Of a stretch of 64,000 nucleotides of DNA, positions 24,181 to 35,064 are shown piece by piece; the first letter of the stretch is position 1; every line of letters begins with the position of its first letter. The translations under genes were made by a program, and so were the position numbers. The notes under the pieces were generated by a model. It was not told the DNA's origin and searched no databases. It was given only the letters and a program-made list of their open reading frames with translations. The DNA is from Isoetes taiwanensis (taxonomy: Eukaryota > Streptophyta > Lycopodiopsida > Isoetales > Isoetaceae), in the NCBI GenBank assembly GCA_021234155.1, contig JAJEKV010000015.1, positions 594,852 through 658,851 of the forward strand. Direction: 5' to 3'.

Positions 24181-24902
24181 GTAGTAATGATGATATTAGA
24201 CAAGCAGGAAAAACCTATAAGTAGACCATGATGACTACTGAGGGCCCAGTAATTGAGGGCTAATTGTATTTCTCAAAGATAAATTGTTTAGGAAAAACCC
24301 AATTGCATTTGCATCTTTGTTATGTTGTAATATGTTGGATAATGTACAAAAACTATTTACACATGTCATATATTTATTAGTTTAGATTAGAAACAACCAA
24401 CAGATTGGGAGAGTGATTGTAGTATTTTGTATCTAGTTTGCTCTTTTTTTGTCATTTGACAAAATTCATTTCTTAAGAATAAAAGGTTAACTTTTTGCCA
24501 TTAAGGTTAGTGTTTAAGGTTTGTGTTAAAAAAACTATTCTATTCTATTCTATTTATCGTGTTAGTTGCACCTTAAATATAGTCTAATGATTGCTATCCT
24601 ATTGTATTTACCACCAAACAGTGAGCGACAAACTCTATACAGAAAAAGGTAAATTTCCTAAGTAATTTAAGCAAGAGGGGAGCATTAAGCAGAAAAACTA
24701 GTTTTCAGTCGGAAAATGTGAAGAATTTCATGGTTTTTTATCGAAAAACTTCATGAGAATTTTTTTCTATATCGGAAATTTTGATTTCAACAAGTAGGCT
24801 ATAGGGGTTCCTTGGAATTTGTGGCTTATTGCCACCAACATGAAAATTTTGAAATCCTATTGTATTTACCACTGAACATGAAAGATTTGAACAAGAAGAA
24901 AA

Positions 24903-24990
24903 GATAAGTAGATAGGTAGATAGATAGATAGATAGATAGGTCTTTTAATGTCCACACAAAGACTAAATTGGCCATGGGACCAAAAGGGCA
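24903..24990 (-). mobile_element. LINE 3' end with GATA tail
   Basis: A GATA tract (24908-24940) is followed by TCTTTTAATGTCCACACAAA, then GACTAAATTGGCCATGGGACC, the same 3' terminal box as at 24064 and 52208 (reverse). The sequence to its right diverges from the copy at 24064-24180, so it is a different subfamily or a truncated copy. Confidence 0.65.
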
Positions 24991-25191
24991 TGGAGGCCCA
25001 AAAAGTACAAAAGAAGATGATGCTAATGCTAATAATTTTGTCATACTTAAATTATCTAAACATAGCCAATCCAAGGATTGGAAGACCATTGGTCAAGACA
25101 TTGCCCATTTCTTTTTTGCAAGTGGAATCCCCTCACTTTGCAGAGCTCCTCCCTACGGTGATATTGAAGAGAGAGAGGTCCTCCCGCATCT

Positions 25192-25260
25192 TGAAAATAG
25201 AATAAATTTTTTAACATCCATGAAGACCATACTACTAACATTAAAGTATTTGCTTTTGTT
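25192..25260 (-). mobile_element. Degenerate LINE 3' end
   Basis: AAAATAGAATAAA precedes TTTTTTAACATCCATGAAGACC. This resembles the AATAG-tailed copy at 24064. The box is present but the tail is only two units long, and the body is not recognisable. Confidence 0.5.
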
Positions 25261-25264
25261 ATTG

Positions 25265-26280
25265 CATATGATAATCCCCTCCATTCCGGCACAATAAGAG
25301 GGGCCCGTGGATCGCAAGTCGCAATTCCTCTACAAGATAGAACTTAGAAAGCATTTTTAAATGAAGATCTTCAAGCCATGGAACCGTAGAGATCAAGCGT
25401 GCTTTCATCTGTCGTGATAATCGGCACATAAGGAGTCTCTTTGTATAGACTCAAGGTTTGCAAGACCTATAAATCGAACAATTATTGAAAACCCATTTGT
25501 GCTTCAAGCTAATCCAACGACACAAATCCAAGCAAAATCCAATTTCTTTGCCTTTGCTTCAATTTGGTAACTTTTACTATTTTTCATCTACCGAGTGGGA
25601 AGTTGGGAAGTTGCCTTTTCCTGGATCGAAATAGTGAAAGGAATTAAACTTTGGTGAAACAACAAATTTTCTTAGCCTTGCGACGATGATAAAAAATGAC
25701 AAGGTAAGTCAATTGTTAAAAAAAAATGGACAATAGAAAAAAAGACAAGGTAAGTCGATTGTCAAATGTTTAATTGTTAATGTTTAGCAAAGCCATATGC
25801 CAATGTTCCCCTTCTAAACGGTAGAAAAACAAAGTTGCACTATTTCAACTCCAAAACATTTACATGATTATTATGGTCAACAATAAGGGCTCAAAATAGT
25901 TTCCACTAGGTGAAAGTTTCATGTGTTAGGGAACTAAGGAGGGGAATATGATTCAAGAAACTTGGGCATAAAATTCCTAAAGATACTCTCCTCATTTCCT
26001 TCACTCGTGACTTTGTCATTTTGTCAAAATAAAATAAATCTCATGATAATTGCAGCTACTATCATCTTATAGGCTTGTTACATCTTAAGAGACGAGACCT
26101 TTATCATTATTGCTGAGATAAAATTATGATAATCGCGACTACCGTCTTGTTATACATATCAAAAGATGTAAAAGAAACATTTATCTTCGTTACTTATGAA
26201 GAATATGTCTTTAGCGAGCAAGATTATAAGGTAAATGACAAGTAAGACATGTCTTATATAGGTCTTGTTTTCTTCGATGC
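25265..26280. other. No recognisable gene
   Basis: AT-rich sequence with no feature I can support. Confidence 0.4.
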
Positions 26281-26660
26281 TTCAGGTGTTCCAATGATTG
26301 CAAATAAGGAGCCTATTAGACATATCCAAAGAACATAGTCACGCTGGTCAAGAATTCTGATAGAGAAGAAGCAATTTTTATTGCATAGAGAGAGTTTGAA
26401 TAAGAGCATCATTAACATCGAGAAGACCAATAAACCTAAGAGACATATTTCATCTTCAGGTGTTCCAATGATTGCAAATAAGTAAGGAGCCTATTAGGCA
26501 TATCCGAAGAACATGGTCACGCTGGTCAAGATTTCTAATAGAGAAGAAGAAGCGATTTCTCTGGTGGAGAAGAAGCAGCAATTTTTACAGCATAGAGTGT
26601 TTAAATAAGAGCATCGTTAACATCGAGAAGACCAATAAACCTAAGAGACATATTTCATCT
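26281..26660. repeat. Tandem duplication, period 174 bp
   Basis: The segment TTCAGGTGTTCCAATGATTG ... ACATATTTCATC begins at 26281 and again at 26455. The second copy holds an extra block of roughly 30 bases rich in AGAAGAAG. Identity is high (a few substitutions), so duplication is fairly recent. Confidence 0.85.
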
Positions 26661-27199
26661 TCTATAATTCATTAAAACCATGGCTCCCCATACGGTGCCT
26701 TTTTTGGCTCCCGAAATCGGGGTCTCGCGCGGACCAAAATCGCTTAAGCGAATTTGGGAAAATCGCTTAAGCGATTTTCAAATTTGCGAAAATCGCTTAA
26801 GCGATTTTCGCTTTCCGTCGCCGGAAAATGCGATCACCGCTAGGTGATTTAAAAAAAAAAAAAAAAATCGCTTTTGCCGATTTTCGCTGTCTTTGTCAAG
26901 AATCAATAATGCATTACCGCCGGAAGGAAAAAAAAAAAAAAAAATAAAAAATCGCTTAAGCGATTTACCGTCACGGCCGAAGACCGACACGGCGAAAAAA
27001 AAATCGCTTTGAGCGATTTTCGCGACATCGGCCGTCGACAAAAGCAAAATTTTTCGCTTTGTCGGAAAGGAAAAAAAATAAAAAATAAAAATAAAAATCG
27101 CTTAAGCGAATTTCCATTCTCTATAAAAGAAAGCCTGCGGGTCTACCATATGCGTCAAAGGAGCGCCTAAGCGATCGGCCTTCGTAGTTTCTGAGTTTT

Positions 27200-27560
27200 G
27201 CCCGGCATAGTGCAGCTTGTTTGATAGGGTTTGTTAGAATGTCGATTTCGTGATTATGAGGATGAGGGCTCTATAAGCGAAGCTTTCGATGATGGCAATA
27301 GCGACCATCGGGGGATTCATCTGACCAATCAGATGCCGATAGGTCTACATCATCCGTTGCCACAAGTGCTAGTCGTGGCCCCGGTGGTTCCAATGTCGTG
27401 CAGGAGGTGGTTCAGATGTATCCCGATCCGTGCAACTGGCTTAGGCAGGAACGGGCCCGAGGAGTTCGTGTCCATGGGTATGTGTTCTTGAAAGAGACAT
27501 ATGATCTTATGATTGCTTCCGTCAACGAGGGTAGGCCTCCGTATCCTTGCGACATCCACT
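27200..27560 (+). pseudogene. Remnant of MULE transposase N-terminus
   Basis: The plus strand contains VHGYVFLKETYDLMIASVNE (near 27480), almost identical to the minus-strand sequence at 20800 in the 9-kb MULE. The DEYEDEG/SEAFDDGNSD-type acidic stretch precedes it. It ends at the deletion junction near 27560-27640, where a TCATCCACTCATG-type short repeat (27556-27596) sits, a plausible trace of the rejoining. Confidence 0.75.
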
Positions 27561-27639
27561 CATGTTGGCTCATCCACTGGCTCATCCACTCATGCAGCTG
27601 CACGTTCATCCTGACATCCTCCTCGGTGGCTGCGTCCTG

Positions 27640-28430
27640 ATGATCATAGCGCACCCGGGCCTCCTGCAAGTATAGAGGGTGCACCACCCCCGTATGCCTC
27701 CCGCCGATGCCGAGACAAACCGCCCATCGCCTCACCGCCTCCGAATAATGCCAGACCGGCAAGTACGCATGGAGCCACGCGATACCGACAGCCGTCCCTC
27801 GCCAAAGCACGCCGTCTTCCTCGCCGCCGCAGATGCATTCGCTTGCCCGGCCGCCATTGCCCCTCGGCCGCGGCCGCCCGGCTCATTGGCGCCCTCTCCT
27901 CATCTGCGGAGAGGGGATGGTCGCAACGGGTCATTCCCCGGACGACCACGCCCTCGCCGCCACCACATATCTCAGGGATATGCATTATGGTGCCCAATGG
28001 CACCATCCTTCGCCGCACCTGCCCACGCATCGCATTCACCCGTGAGCTTGTCCGGCAGATGGGGACACCCTCGCAAGGCCACAAAGACCGAAGAAGTGGC
28101 CAAACTATGTGTGCCACGTCGCCGCTTGGGGCCCAGACGCTGACAATCAGCCATATGCCTCGATATTCCCCCTCGGCCAAACTTCCATAATCGCGCCTAG
28201 GCTAGCCTACCAACCATACAAGTACAAAATGAAAAAACTCTAAAGACACAAATGCAAGCTATCTAATGGGGGTCACTTGATTTACCAAAAAGTGATGTAC
28301 CCAACCATGCCCTACCGTCCGCAAGGTCGACGTAATTGAGAGCCCACTCTCTCGCCCATCCCTATCGGGCGACTCTCCTGCGAAGATCTCTCACCCCATC
28401 TGGCCACCGTCGCCCATATTGTAATGCCTG
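27640..28430 (-). pseudogene. Remnant of MULE gene A
   Basis: A 178-codon minus-strand frame (27644-28180) and a 132-codon one (27412-27810) run through this GC-rich block. Stretches such as EYRGIW, AHIVW, GTIMHI and AWLHA correspond to the plus-strand gene A of the 9-kb MULE. Which frame was the true one is unclear, since both copies have indels. The product is unrecognised. Confidence 0.55.
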
Positions 28431-28434
28431 CTTG

Positions 28435-29060
28435 GGGAATATGCCTAGTAACCATAATGTATAGATAAAATGAGTTTAGAATTGATTACTGCAACCATAA
28501 AGATAACAATCACAATATTATATGGCAAATAAAGAAACAAACAAATACAAATAAATGTTGCTTCTAAAATCTTGTGGTAGAACATAATTGTTACATCTCC
28601 ACATCTCAGATGAATGGACACGTTCAAGTTCATATGGCAGCATTGTTTCTCCATATGTGGCATCCTATTTGGCAGAAAACTTGCCTGGGGGAATAAAACT
28701 AAAATCACACAACTATGCAAATGTGATTGCCTAAACGTCGATCTAGGATGGCTTGGTTAACTCTACAGCTTGACAAGAAGCAGCTATGAATGCAAGAAGC
28801 AGCTATGAATGCAAGATTTTTCTTGGCTAAGCAAACACGGAGACCGTTGTTTTCTAAATTAATTTCCAAAGGTAATCGATTCTAATACTCATTTTATCGA
28901 TTCTAATACTTCCTACCACTACTGCAACCATAAATATAGGAATTGCAACTGACAATACCTTGAAAAATTAACTTAAAAACGCTTGCAAAATCAGCTTTGG
29001 GAGAACCAGCAAACGAAGCGCCAACTGAAATGAACAAGAGAAGTGGAAACAAGTCGAAAC
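28435..29060. other. AT-rich filler inside the deleted MULE
   Basis: Between the gene A remnant and the right palindrome array lies AT-rich sequence with no homology I can see to the larger element and no gene. Confidence 0.4.
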
Positions 29061-29647
29061 AATCAAATGAAAATCGCTTAAGCGATTTTGGTTTTTTTAT
29101 TTTATTTTTTTTTTCGTGCAGGTGAAAACAGCAAGTGGAAGCGATTTTGGGTTTTTTTTTTTAATTTTTTTTGGGCCTACGGTTGACCGTGCGGCCAGGC
29201 CGTGCGGCCAGGGCCGTGCGGGAGGCCCCTGCGGGAGGCCCGTGCGGCCAGGGGCGCCAGACCCACGCGAAAATTGCTTAAGTGATTTTGCCCCCTTTTT
29301 TTTTTTTTTCCGAGAGGCGCACGGCATTTCCGGTTTCCGGCGGGGCCTTTTCAGGCGGGAAAATCGCTTAAGCGATTTTCATCCCCAAAATCGCTTAAGC
29401 AATTTTCGGGCGCCGAAGACCCCGATTTCGGGAGCCAGAAAAGACCCCACTCCCATCAAACCATATATAATGCATACACTTTGATTCTATTCTTCGAGAT
29501 TCTTTGATGCTCCAGTGCATGCACGCCAAGTGTCGAAAAATATTTTTGAGGAACATTTTTTGTATTTTCCTAGTTAATATTTATTGAGGAGGAGCCACAG
29601 CCACGTGACTCCCCTTGCACCCACATTCCTTAAAAATTATCAAAGCA

Positions 29648-29885
29648 CGACATGTGTGCACTTTGCATTTATTGCGGCCATTAATACACTCTAATAACTT
29701 GATGAGACATGTGTGCACTTTGCATTTATTGCGGCCATTAATACATTTTGCATTTATTGCGGCCATTAATACACTTTGCATTTATTATGCTATTAATACA
29801 CTCTAATAACTTGATGCGACATGTGTGGTGCACTTTGCATTTATTGCGGCCATTAATACACTTTGCATTTATTGCTGCCATTATT
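29648..29885. repeat. Minisatellite with higher-order structure
   Basis: Units of about 28-30 bases, CACTTTGCATTTATTGCGGC followed by CATTAATA, are repeated about six times. A longer block, ACTCTAATAACTTGATG(A/C)GACATGTGTG, interrupts them twice, giving a nested repeat. Long open frames in this region are repeat by-products. Confidence 0.9.
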
Positions 29886-30094
29886 CCGACGTCCGCCACC
29901 TGTGCTTGCCCCTTGCATGCTCTATATCTCTCATCCCATTCCCTTTCTGGCCCATACGATAGATGGCATGCTGTTTGATTACCATGAGCTTCCCCACATC
30001 TATTCTTCAACAAATCAAACTAGAAACATTAAACAAATAAATTATATTAAACAAATGAGGCAGAGATAAAAGATGCTCACCGTTGGACGGCAAG

Positions 30095-30500
30095 TGGTTA
30101 AGCTTAATGGTTATGGGAGACCCCGTCTGTGCTCAAAGCCCACCGCCCATCATCGGGTGCGGCTAAATAAACAAAAAGGTCCATCGCTGTGAGTCTAGTG
30201 GTCGCCATTGGTTCGGGCATCACCCATCCAGCTCAAAACCCACCGACTAGCAATGGATAGCGAGAAAGAGATAATGGCAACCGCTACCAAGTTAGCCTAG
30301 TGGTGGTCGCCATTGGTTCCGGGCAAAGACCCATCCAGCTCAAACCCCACCGACTAGCATCGGGTGATAAAAAGGAGAGGATAAAAGAGAGAAAGGGATA
30401 CCAAAGATTGGGAATCTCATGGTCGCCTCGCGAAAGAACTATCTATCGTATGGGCAATAGGACACAAGGCAACAATGTGGGTTCAAATCCCTTTGCTCTA
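30095..30500 (+). repeat. Tandem tRNA-like (SINE-like) modules
   Basis: Two good modules, about 30188-30262 and 30288-30366, share an A-box-like (A)GTCTAGTGG / TTAGCCTAGTGG followed about 45 bases later by a B-box-like GCTCAAAACCC. Both also carry CGCCATTGGTTC and CCACCGACTAGCA. A diverged module precedes them (30095-30170). A fourth region ends with GGGTTCAAATCC at 30478, a canonical B box. The spacing fits internal RNA polymerase III promoters of tRNA-derived SINEs. No cloverleaf with a paired acceptor stem is apparent, so these are not functional tRNAs. Confidence 0.55.
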
Positions 30501-30582
30501 AGCAATTCATAAATGCTACCACATGTGGTCTCGCACCCTTGTGAATAGAAACCCATTATTAAGCATGCATTGCATTGACAAA

Positions 30583-30792
30583 GTTGAACGTTAATAATGG
30601 GCCAAACCTCAGCGGGTTGGAACTAGAGAAAACGTTCACGGCGCCAAGTTGACAGGTTGAACGTTAATAATGGGCCAAACCTCAGCGGGTTGGAACTAAA
30701 GAAACGTTCGCGGCGGCCAAGTTGACAGGTTGAACGTTAATAATGGGCCAAACCTCAGCGGGTTGGAACTAAAGAAACGTTCGCGGCGGCCT
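30583..30792. repeat. 73-bp tandem repeat, three copies
   Basis: GTTGAACGTTAATAATGGGC begins at 30583, 30656 and 30729. Copies 2 and 3 are almost identical (CGCGGCGGCC end), while copy 1 has small indels. The third copy is interrupted by a MITE at 30798, whose target duplication lies in the end of the repeat unit. Confidence 0.92.
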
Positions 30793-30797
30793 TGGCC

Positions 30798-31013
30798 CAG
30801 GGTTCGAAATTAGAATTTGCCCTAACCATTCAAAATGCCTGCTTACATTTAGGGCTGCCGGAAATACATGAAATTATAGTGTACTTTCCCGGAAATCCTT
30901 AGGAACTTCCCAAAAACTAGCCTGAAAAAACACCGGGAATATTTTTTGGCTATCGGAAATTTTTTGGAATGACCGGATTTTTAAGGGTCGAACCCCCCCA
31001 ATTTCGAACCCTG
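30798..31013. mobile_element. hAT-type MITE, 216 bp
   Basis: The element begins CAGGGTTCGAAATT and ends AATTTCGAACCCTG, perfect 14-base inverted ends. Both sides carry the 8-base target duplication CCTTGGCC (30790-30797 and 31014-31021). An 8-base duplication with CAGGG ends is the hAT signature. The interior is AT-rich with CCGGAAAT-type strings and has no coding potential. It inserted into the third 73-bp repeat. Confidence 0.9.
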
Positions 31014-31467
31014 CCTTGGCCGCCGCGATAAGTTTCTTGTAGTTTTGTAATGCACATATAAAGCGGTTACAAATTTCAAAGGGATAATAAAAAAACAATT
31101 ACCCCCGCCTTTTCATATATCACTTTTTATAATAATCTAATAAAGATCTCCCCGAAGCCATTCCTTCCTTTTCAACGGCTAGATATGCTTCTGCTCCTTC
31201 AACGGCTTAGATCTCATTCGTCACAGAAACCGCTCTGACCCCCTGTTGTATTCCAACGGCTCAGATCGGCCGTAGCTGTCCAGATCGACGATTGAATTTT
31301 GATTGTCTGCCTTTCGGAGAAAGCTCTGGCTATGGTGAGAGCCCCATGCTTCCTGTCGGAGTGAGACCCATCACCATTTGCTCCTTCGAAACATGAAAAT
31401 ACTATTTGCGTCCTGAAGTTTTTTTCCCCTAGGCTCCTGTTTGCCTTTTTAATTCCTTTTTTTTGTG

Positions 31468-33469
31468 ATGGAGAAATATCAGAGAGCCGTTAGCTTCTTA
31501 TTCAGCATCTGGGATGCTTGCCTTCATTGGATAATGGTTTTGGCTCATATTTTTGTACACATGATTGAGACTTCTAAACCATTTCAGCAGTTTCTAGTTT
31601 ACTTTGGCATTCGGGGGTCTAAGAGCACCTTCAACAGGATCTCAGCATGTCAAGGCACAGTCTTACTACCCCCTCGAAGTCTTGAAGACTGTAATAAACT
31701 CACGGTGAGCTCAGGAGTTTCCAAATTTCATTTGCTCTGACTCTTCTTTTATGTATTTTCAGGGGCTCTTTTAGGTAGTGGCACCTCATTATAGATGTTC
31801 TATTTCATGCAGATAGTTCCGAAATAGTTATTTAAAAACTGCAAGGCCTGTTTTTTTGGATATGATCCTACAAGGACCACTTAGGGCAGTTTTAATTTTA
31901 GCTCAGTCCTTTTTTTGCGCGGTTAAGTTGCATCAGAGAATTCGTTGTGAAGTCGACTGATTGGATATTGCAGGTTGTACTGGACCTTGATGAAACATTA
32001 GTATGTGCATATGACTCTTTGGGATTGCCCCCTGGCTTACACAGCGAAGTGATCAATTCTGGTGTCAAGTGTTTCCGGCTGCAGTGTGTTGCCACAGATA
32101 AGGCATGTAATTTAGTTTGATGCGAGAGGCTTATAATTCATCATAACATTAGCACTGCATAATTTGTCACCCCGTAGGATGATCCAAACAGCTCAAGAAT
32201 AACAAATGTAACTGTCTATGAGCGACCTGGTGTAATAGAGTTTCTATCAAGAGCAAGTAAATTTGCAGAGCTTGTTCTTTTTACGGCTGGGCTTGAAGGT
32301 GAGTTCAAGATAATGTTTAAGTAATCATGGGTGGACATTGTGTACCATGATCTTGTGCTTTGTACTTGGCAGGATATGCAAGCCCCCTTGTTGACGAAAT
32401 TGATCCTGATCATAGAATCAGTGCACGGTTATATAGACCAGCAACTGTGACTACGTATGTACTTTTTCCTTGCTTTCAAAATTTTGTTGCATGTCTGATG
32501 AAGCTGCCTCGTTAGATAAGCTGAAGAGATTAGAGACAAAATGATGTTTTATATGAAGATAAATTCTTATATACTTTAAGCTTAAAGTTGGATTGCTAAA
32601 TCGAGATGATTAGAATGTAAATAGTGTAGTAGGTGCATGTAGAAAAATCTGATATCAGTCCTTGTTCCCCTCTGATCTTTATAAGATCTTTATTAAAGTT
32701 CTGGTGGCACAAGTAGAGGAGTAGTCATACTCATCAGATTACAATGATTAATATAGATAATTGTAAAGTCTAATTGCTGGGACATAATTTGGAAGCCAAC
32801 CACAACATATGGAACCTTTTTGGTCGAAATATAATATTAGCATGAACTAGGAGGTTCAAACATATCTTGCTAGTTTACCTCACCGTCAGACACAATAGGT
32901 TGCCGAAGAAATGCATTGATGCCAACTTCATGTTTAAAAAATGTTATGGGTTGCCATCTTTTATGAAACTCTTGAGTGAAATTTCTGTCATAAGTCATAT
33001 CATTGCTATCCTTGACCTAAGGGGTACGTACTTTTAAACCACAACATTTTTGCGTTTCTTGCGCATTAATCTGACTTGTTTTCAAAGTTTTTTTTTTCCA
33101 GGCAATTTCGGGACCATGTAAAAGATTTGGCCCAACTAGGAAGAGATCTTCGGAGGACTGTAATAATTGATAATAATCCATTTAGTTTCGTGCTGCAACC
33201 TTTGAATGGAATACCATGTATTCCATTTACCGGCGAAAATGCTCACGATCATGAGGTGAGTAAGAATGTTGTGCTTGAGAAATGTCTTTGGGAGAAAATG
33301 AATTCTTAAAAGGTGGGTTGTTGTGGCACATATTCAGTTGCTTGATGTGCTCCTGCCACTGTTAGAGGAGCTTTCAGTCGTAGCAGATGTCCGGCCAGTG
33401 TTAAATGAGAAGTTCCATATGGGTACTTGGTTTGGTTCTCGTGGATTACACATGCTCAGTAGCATGTAA
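31468..33469 (+). CDS. FCP1/SCP-like HAD phosphatase (At3g55960-like), six exons
   Basis: Predicted exons: 31468-31704, 31974-32102, 32178-32298, 32373-32454, 33102-33255, 33338-33469 (855 nt, 284 residues), all joined in phase. Introns are GT-AG except the second, which has a GC donor (AAG|GCATGT). Residues 1-80 include a hydrophobic stretch ([20 protein letters not shown]), probably a membrane anchor. The FCP1 homology domain follows: [15 protein letters not shown] (DxDxT nucleophile and acid), [46 protein letters not shown], and [20 protein letters not shown] (the DN pair binding Mg). The family removes phosphate from Ser in proteins such as the RNA polymerase II tail. Layout and wording match Arabidopsis At3g55960, about 305 residues. 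The protein ends [20 protein letters not shown] ... and stops at TAA 33467-33469. The start ATG is the first in frame. No defect is visible. Confidence 0.92.
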
Positions 33470-34860
33470 GTTTTAGCTTCAAAGTCTCGTCATGGCATTT
33501 GCTGGTATCTTTAATATCCAGGGAGTAGTGTTTTCCCCAGCTCTGAAGTAATGATCTTTAATGGCTGGCCTGGCACAGGTCTAGCTCGAGTAATTCTACA
33601 ATGTGAAGTTTACCTATATTGGTCTTTCATTGTTTTGAGTTTCATCATCTTGATCTGAGTCATTGTGAGTGTGAAGTAGTGGCATTCAGTACTCAGATGC
33701 TGGCACTTGTATCAAGCATGGTGCCTCCGAGTTATAATGTCTGTAAATTGTCCAAAGAGGATTCTCATGAGGCAGCAAAGGAAATACAAGCCAGGTATGT
33801 GTATAATAGACTTGGGTTAATTAAGAAAAATACCCAGTAATATGTATTTGAATTTCATTATAAAGCATTGGGATCTTTGTAAAAGAAAATGTGACCGTTT
33901 GGTGGTTGACATTGTGACAGTTTATAATTAAGCAAACGAAGAGACTTCTCTGAAGTGGCCACAATGGCAGTTGGTGAGGTGGAAAATTAACAAGTATGGA
34001 ACAATTGAGTATTCATTATTACAATGGCTGGTTTCAGAAATAAGTTTCGTAGAGTTAACTTAAAATGTCCACTGGGCTGAAAGTAATCTTTTTGGGCTTC
34101 TGACCATGCACTCTTCAATCAGAAATCATTAATTTAAATTCTTGGGCACCCTACCTATCACATTGGGGGTGCCCAGGACTCAAAATTTCTTGGCTGAGGG
34201 TGAAATTCATTGTCGGGCTGGCCAAGATTTTTGTTAGGTCCATGTCAGCAACTCATCGTTCTAAAAACTGTGTAGCATTGTTGCTCCATGAAGAGATGAT
34301 TAGGTTTCGCTTCATGAAGAGATTATTAGGTTGTTGCTTCATGAAGAGATGATTAGATTGAAGATTTAACATTTTTGCAGCAAATTTGCTTGCGAAGAAG
34401 TAAAAAACATCATAATCAACTGATAACAGTAAAAAAACTTGAGTAGCAGTATCCTTAGATTTGAAGCAAAATCATTTGCAGGTTTGATTGATTTTTGTGG
34501 CACGAATTCATGAGAGGTCTAATAGAGATCTTCAAGATTACTCCAAAAGTTTTTAATTTGCAACTATTTGATAAGATTTTTCTGGGCACCTCCATCCCTT
34601 ACTCAGGACATAAATTTTTTGCTCCTGAACGGCCACAGATGTGATTTCGCCCTCATTTAAATGAATCACATTACAGGCCGCCCAAGCGCTTAAAAAATCA
34701 AAAGCCAACTAAGTGTCCACGAATTTGTATCCCCTTTATCACACTAGGGGTGCCCAATAGACTAAAAGTTTTCGGCACCATGCCAACGTGTCCCGCAGTA
34801 GGATTCAAAAACTCGGAAACCCAAGATCATATTCGACAAAATAAATAAATTATCCTGTAT
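33470..34860. other. 3' flank of the phosphatase gene; no other gene
   Basis: The first few hundred bases are likely 3' untranslated sequence. A 73-codon frame (33619-33840) has no motif. Further on lie weak repeats of GGGGTGCCCA-type strings (34165, 34745) and the short tandem repeat listed separately. Confidence 0.45.
34284..34362. repeat. Short tandem repeat, about 27-30 bp, three copies
   Basis: CTCCATGAAGAGATGATTAG, CTTCATGAAGAGATTATTAG and CTTCATGAAGAGATGATTAG follow one another at 34284, 34312 and 34339 with GGTTTCG / GTTGTTG spacers. Confidence 0.8.
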
Positions 34861-34867
34861 TGAGTCG

Positions 34868-35060
34868 AGGGTAAAAGCACGCCGTGGTGTTCCAATTCGG
34901 CTGTTCCCCCTATCCCCCCAAAATGTGGCGTTGCATCCACCACTTTTGTGGTATGAAAGTATAATTATGGCACCGCTCAGCTGCCGTTATTTAAGAATAG
35001 AGTCCCAATTTGTGGGGGAAATTTTTGCATTGGTTTCATGTCATTTTGAACTTTCATACC
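34868..35060 (+). repeat. Dispersed repeat, GGGTAAAAGCACGC family (copy 1)
   Basis: GGGTAAAAGCACGCCGTGGTG begins here and recurs, with T for C, at 39181. Both continue with ACACTT/CACCAC-rich sequence, a TTTTGTGGTA motif and a CATGTCATT/CACGTCATT motif some 150 bases later. They have the same orientation. They could be ends of related transposons, but no inverted partner is seen in the window. Confidence 0.6.
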
Positions 35061-35064
35061 ATGA

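Larger units (their letters stand above)
26693..29449 (+). mobile_element. 2.76-kb deleted MULE, non-autonomous relative
   Basis: The left end CGGTGCCTTTTTTGGCTCC and the right end (reverse complement GGGGTCTTTTCTGGCTCC) match the termini of the 9-kb MULE, including CGAAATCGGGGTC. Flanks CTCCCCATA and CTCCCATCA are similar but not identical, an eroded 9-base duplication at best. Palindromes with AAAATCGC half-sites lie near 26737, 26759, 26785, 26948, 27093, 29067, 29359 and 29386. The interior at 27200-27560 matches the transposase N-terminal region of the larger element (about 21100-20740, inverted). The interior at 27640-28430 matches its gene A start (about 15880-15060, inverted). Roughly 4.9 kb between them is missing, so this copy arose by internal deletion. 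Confidence 0.88.

Noticed and set aside
29581-30013. Repeated-peptide open frames in the minisatellite
   Set aside because: Frames are open only because the repeat unit lacks stops; both strands give equal-length frames.
32500-32535. Hammerhead-ribozyme-like string CTGATGA AGCT ... AGCT GAAG in an intron of the phosphatase gene
   Set aside because: The core needs GAAA after stem II and two more paired stems, none of which is evident; the four-base stem is too short to be meaningful.
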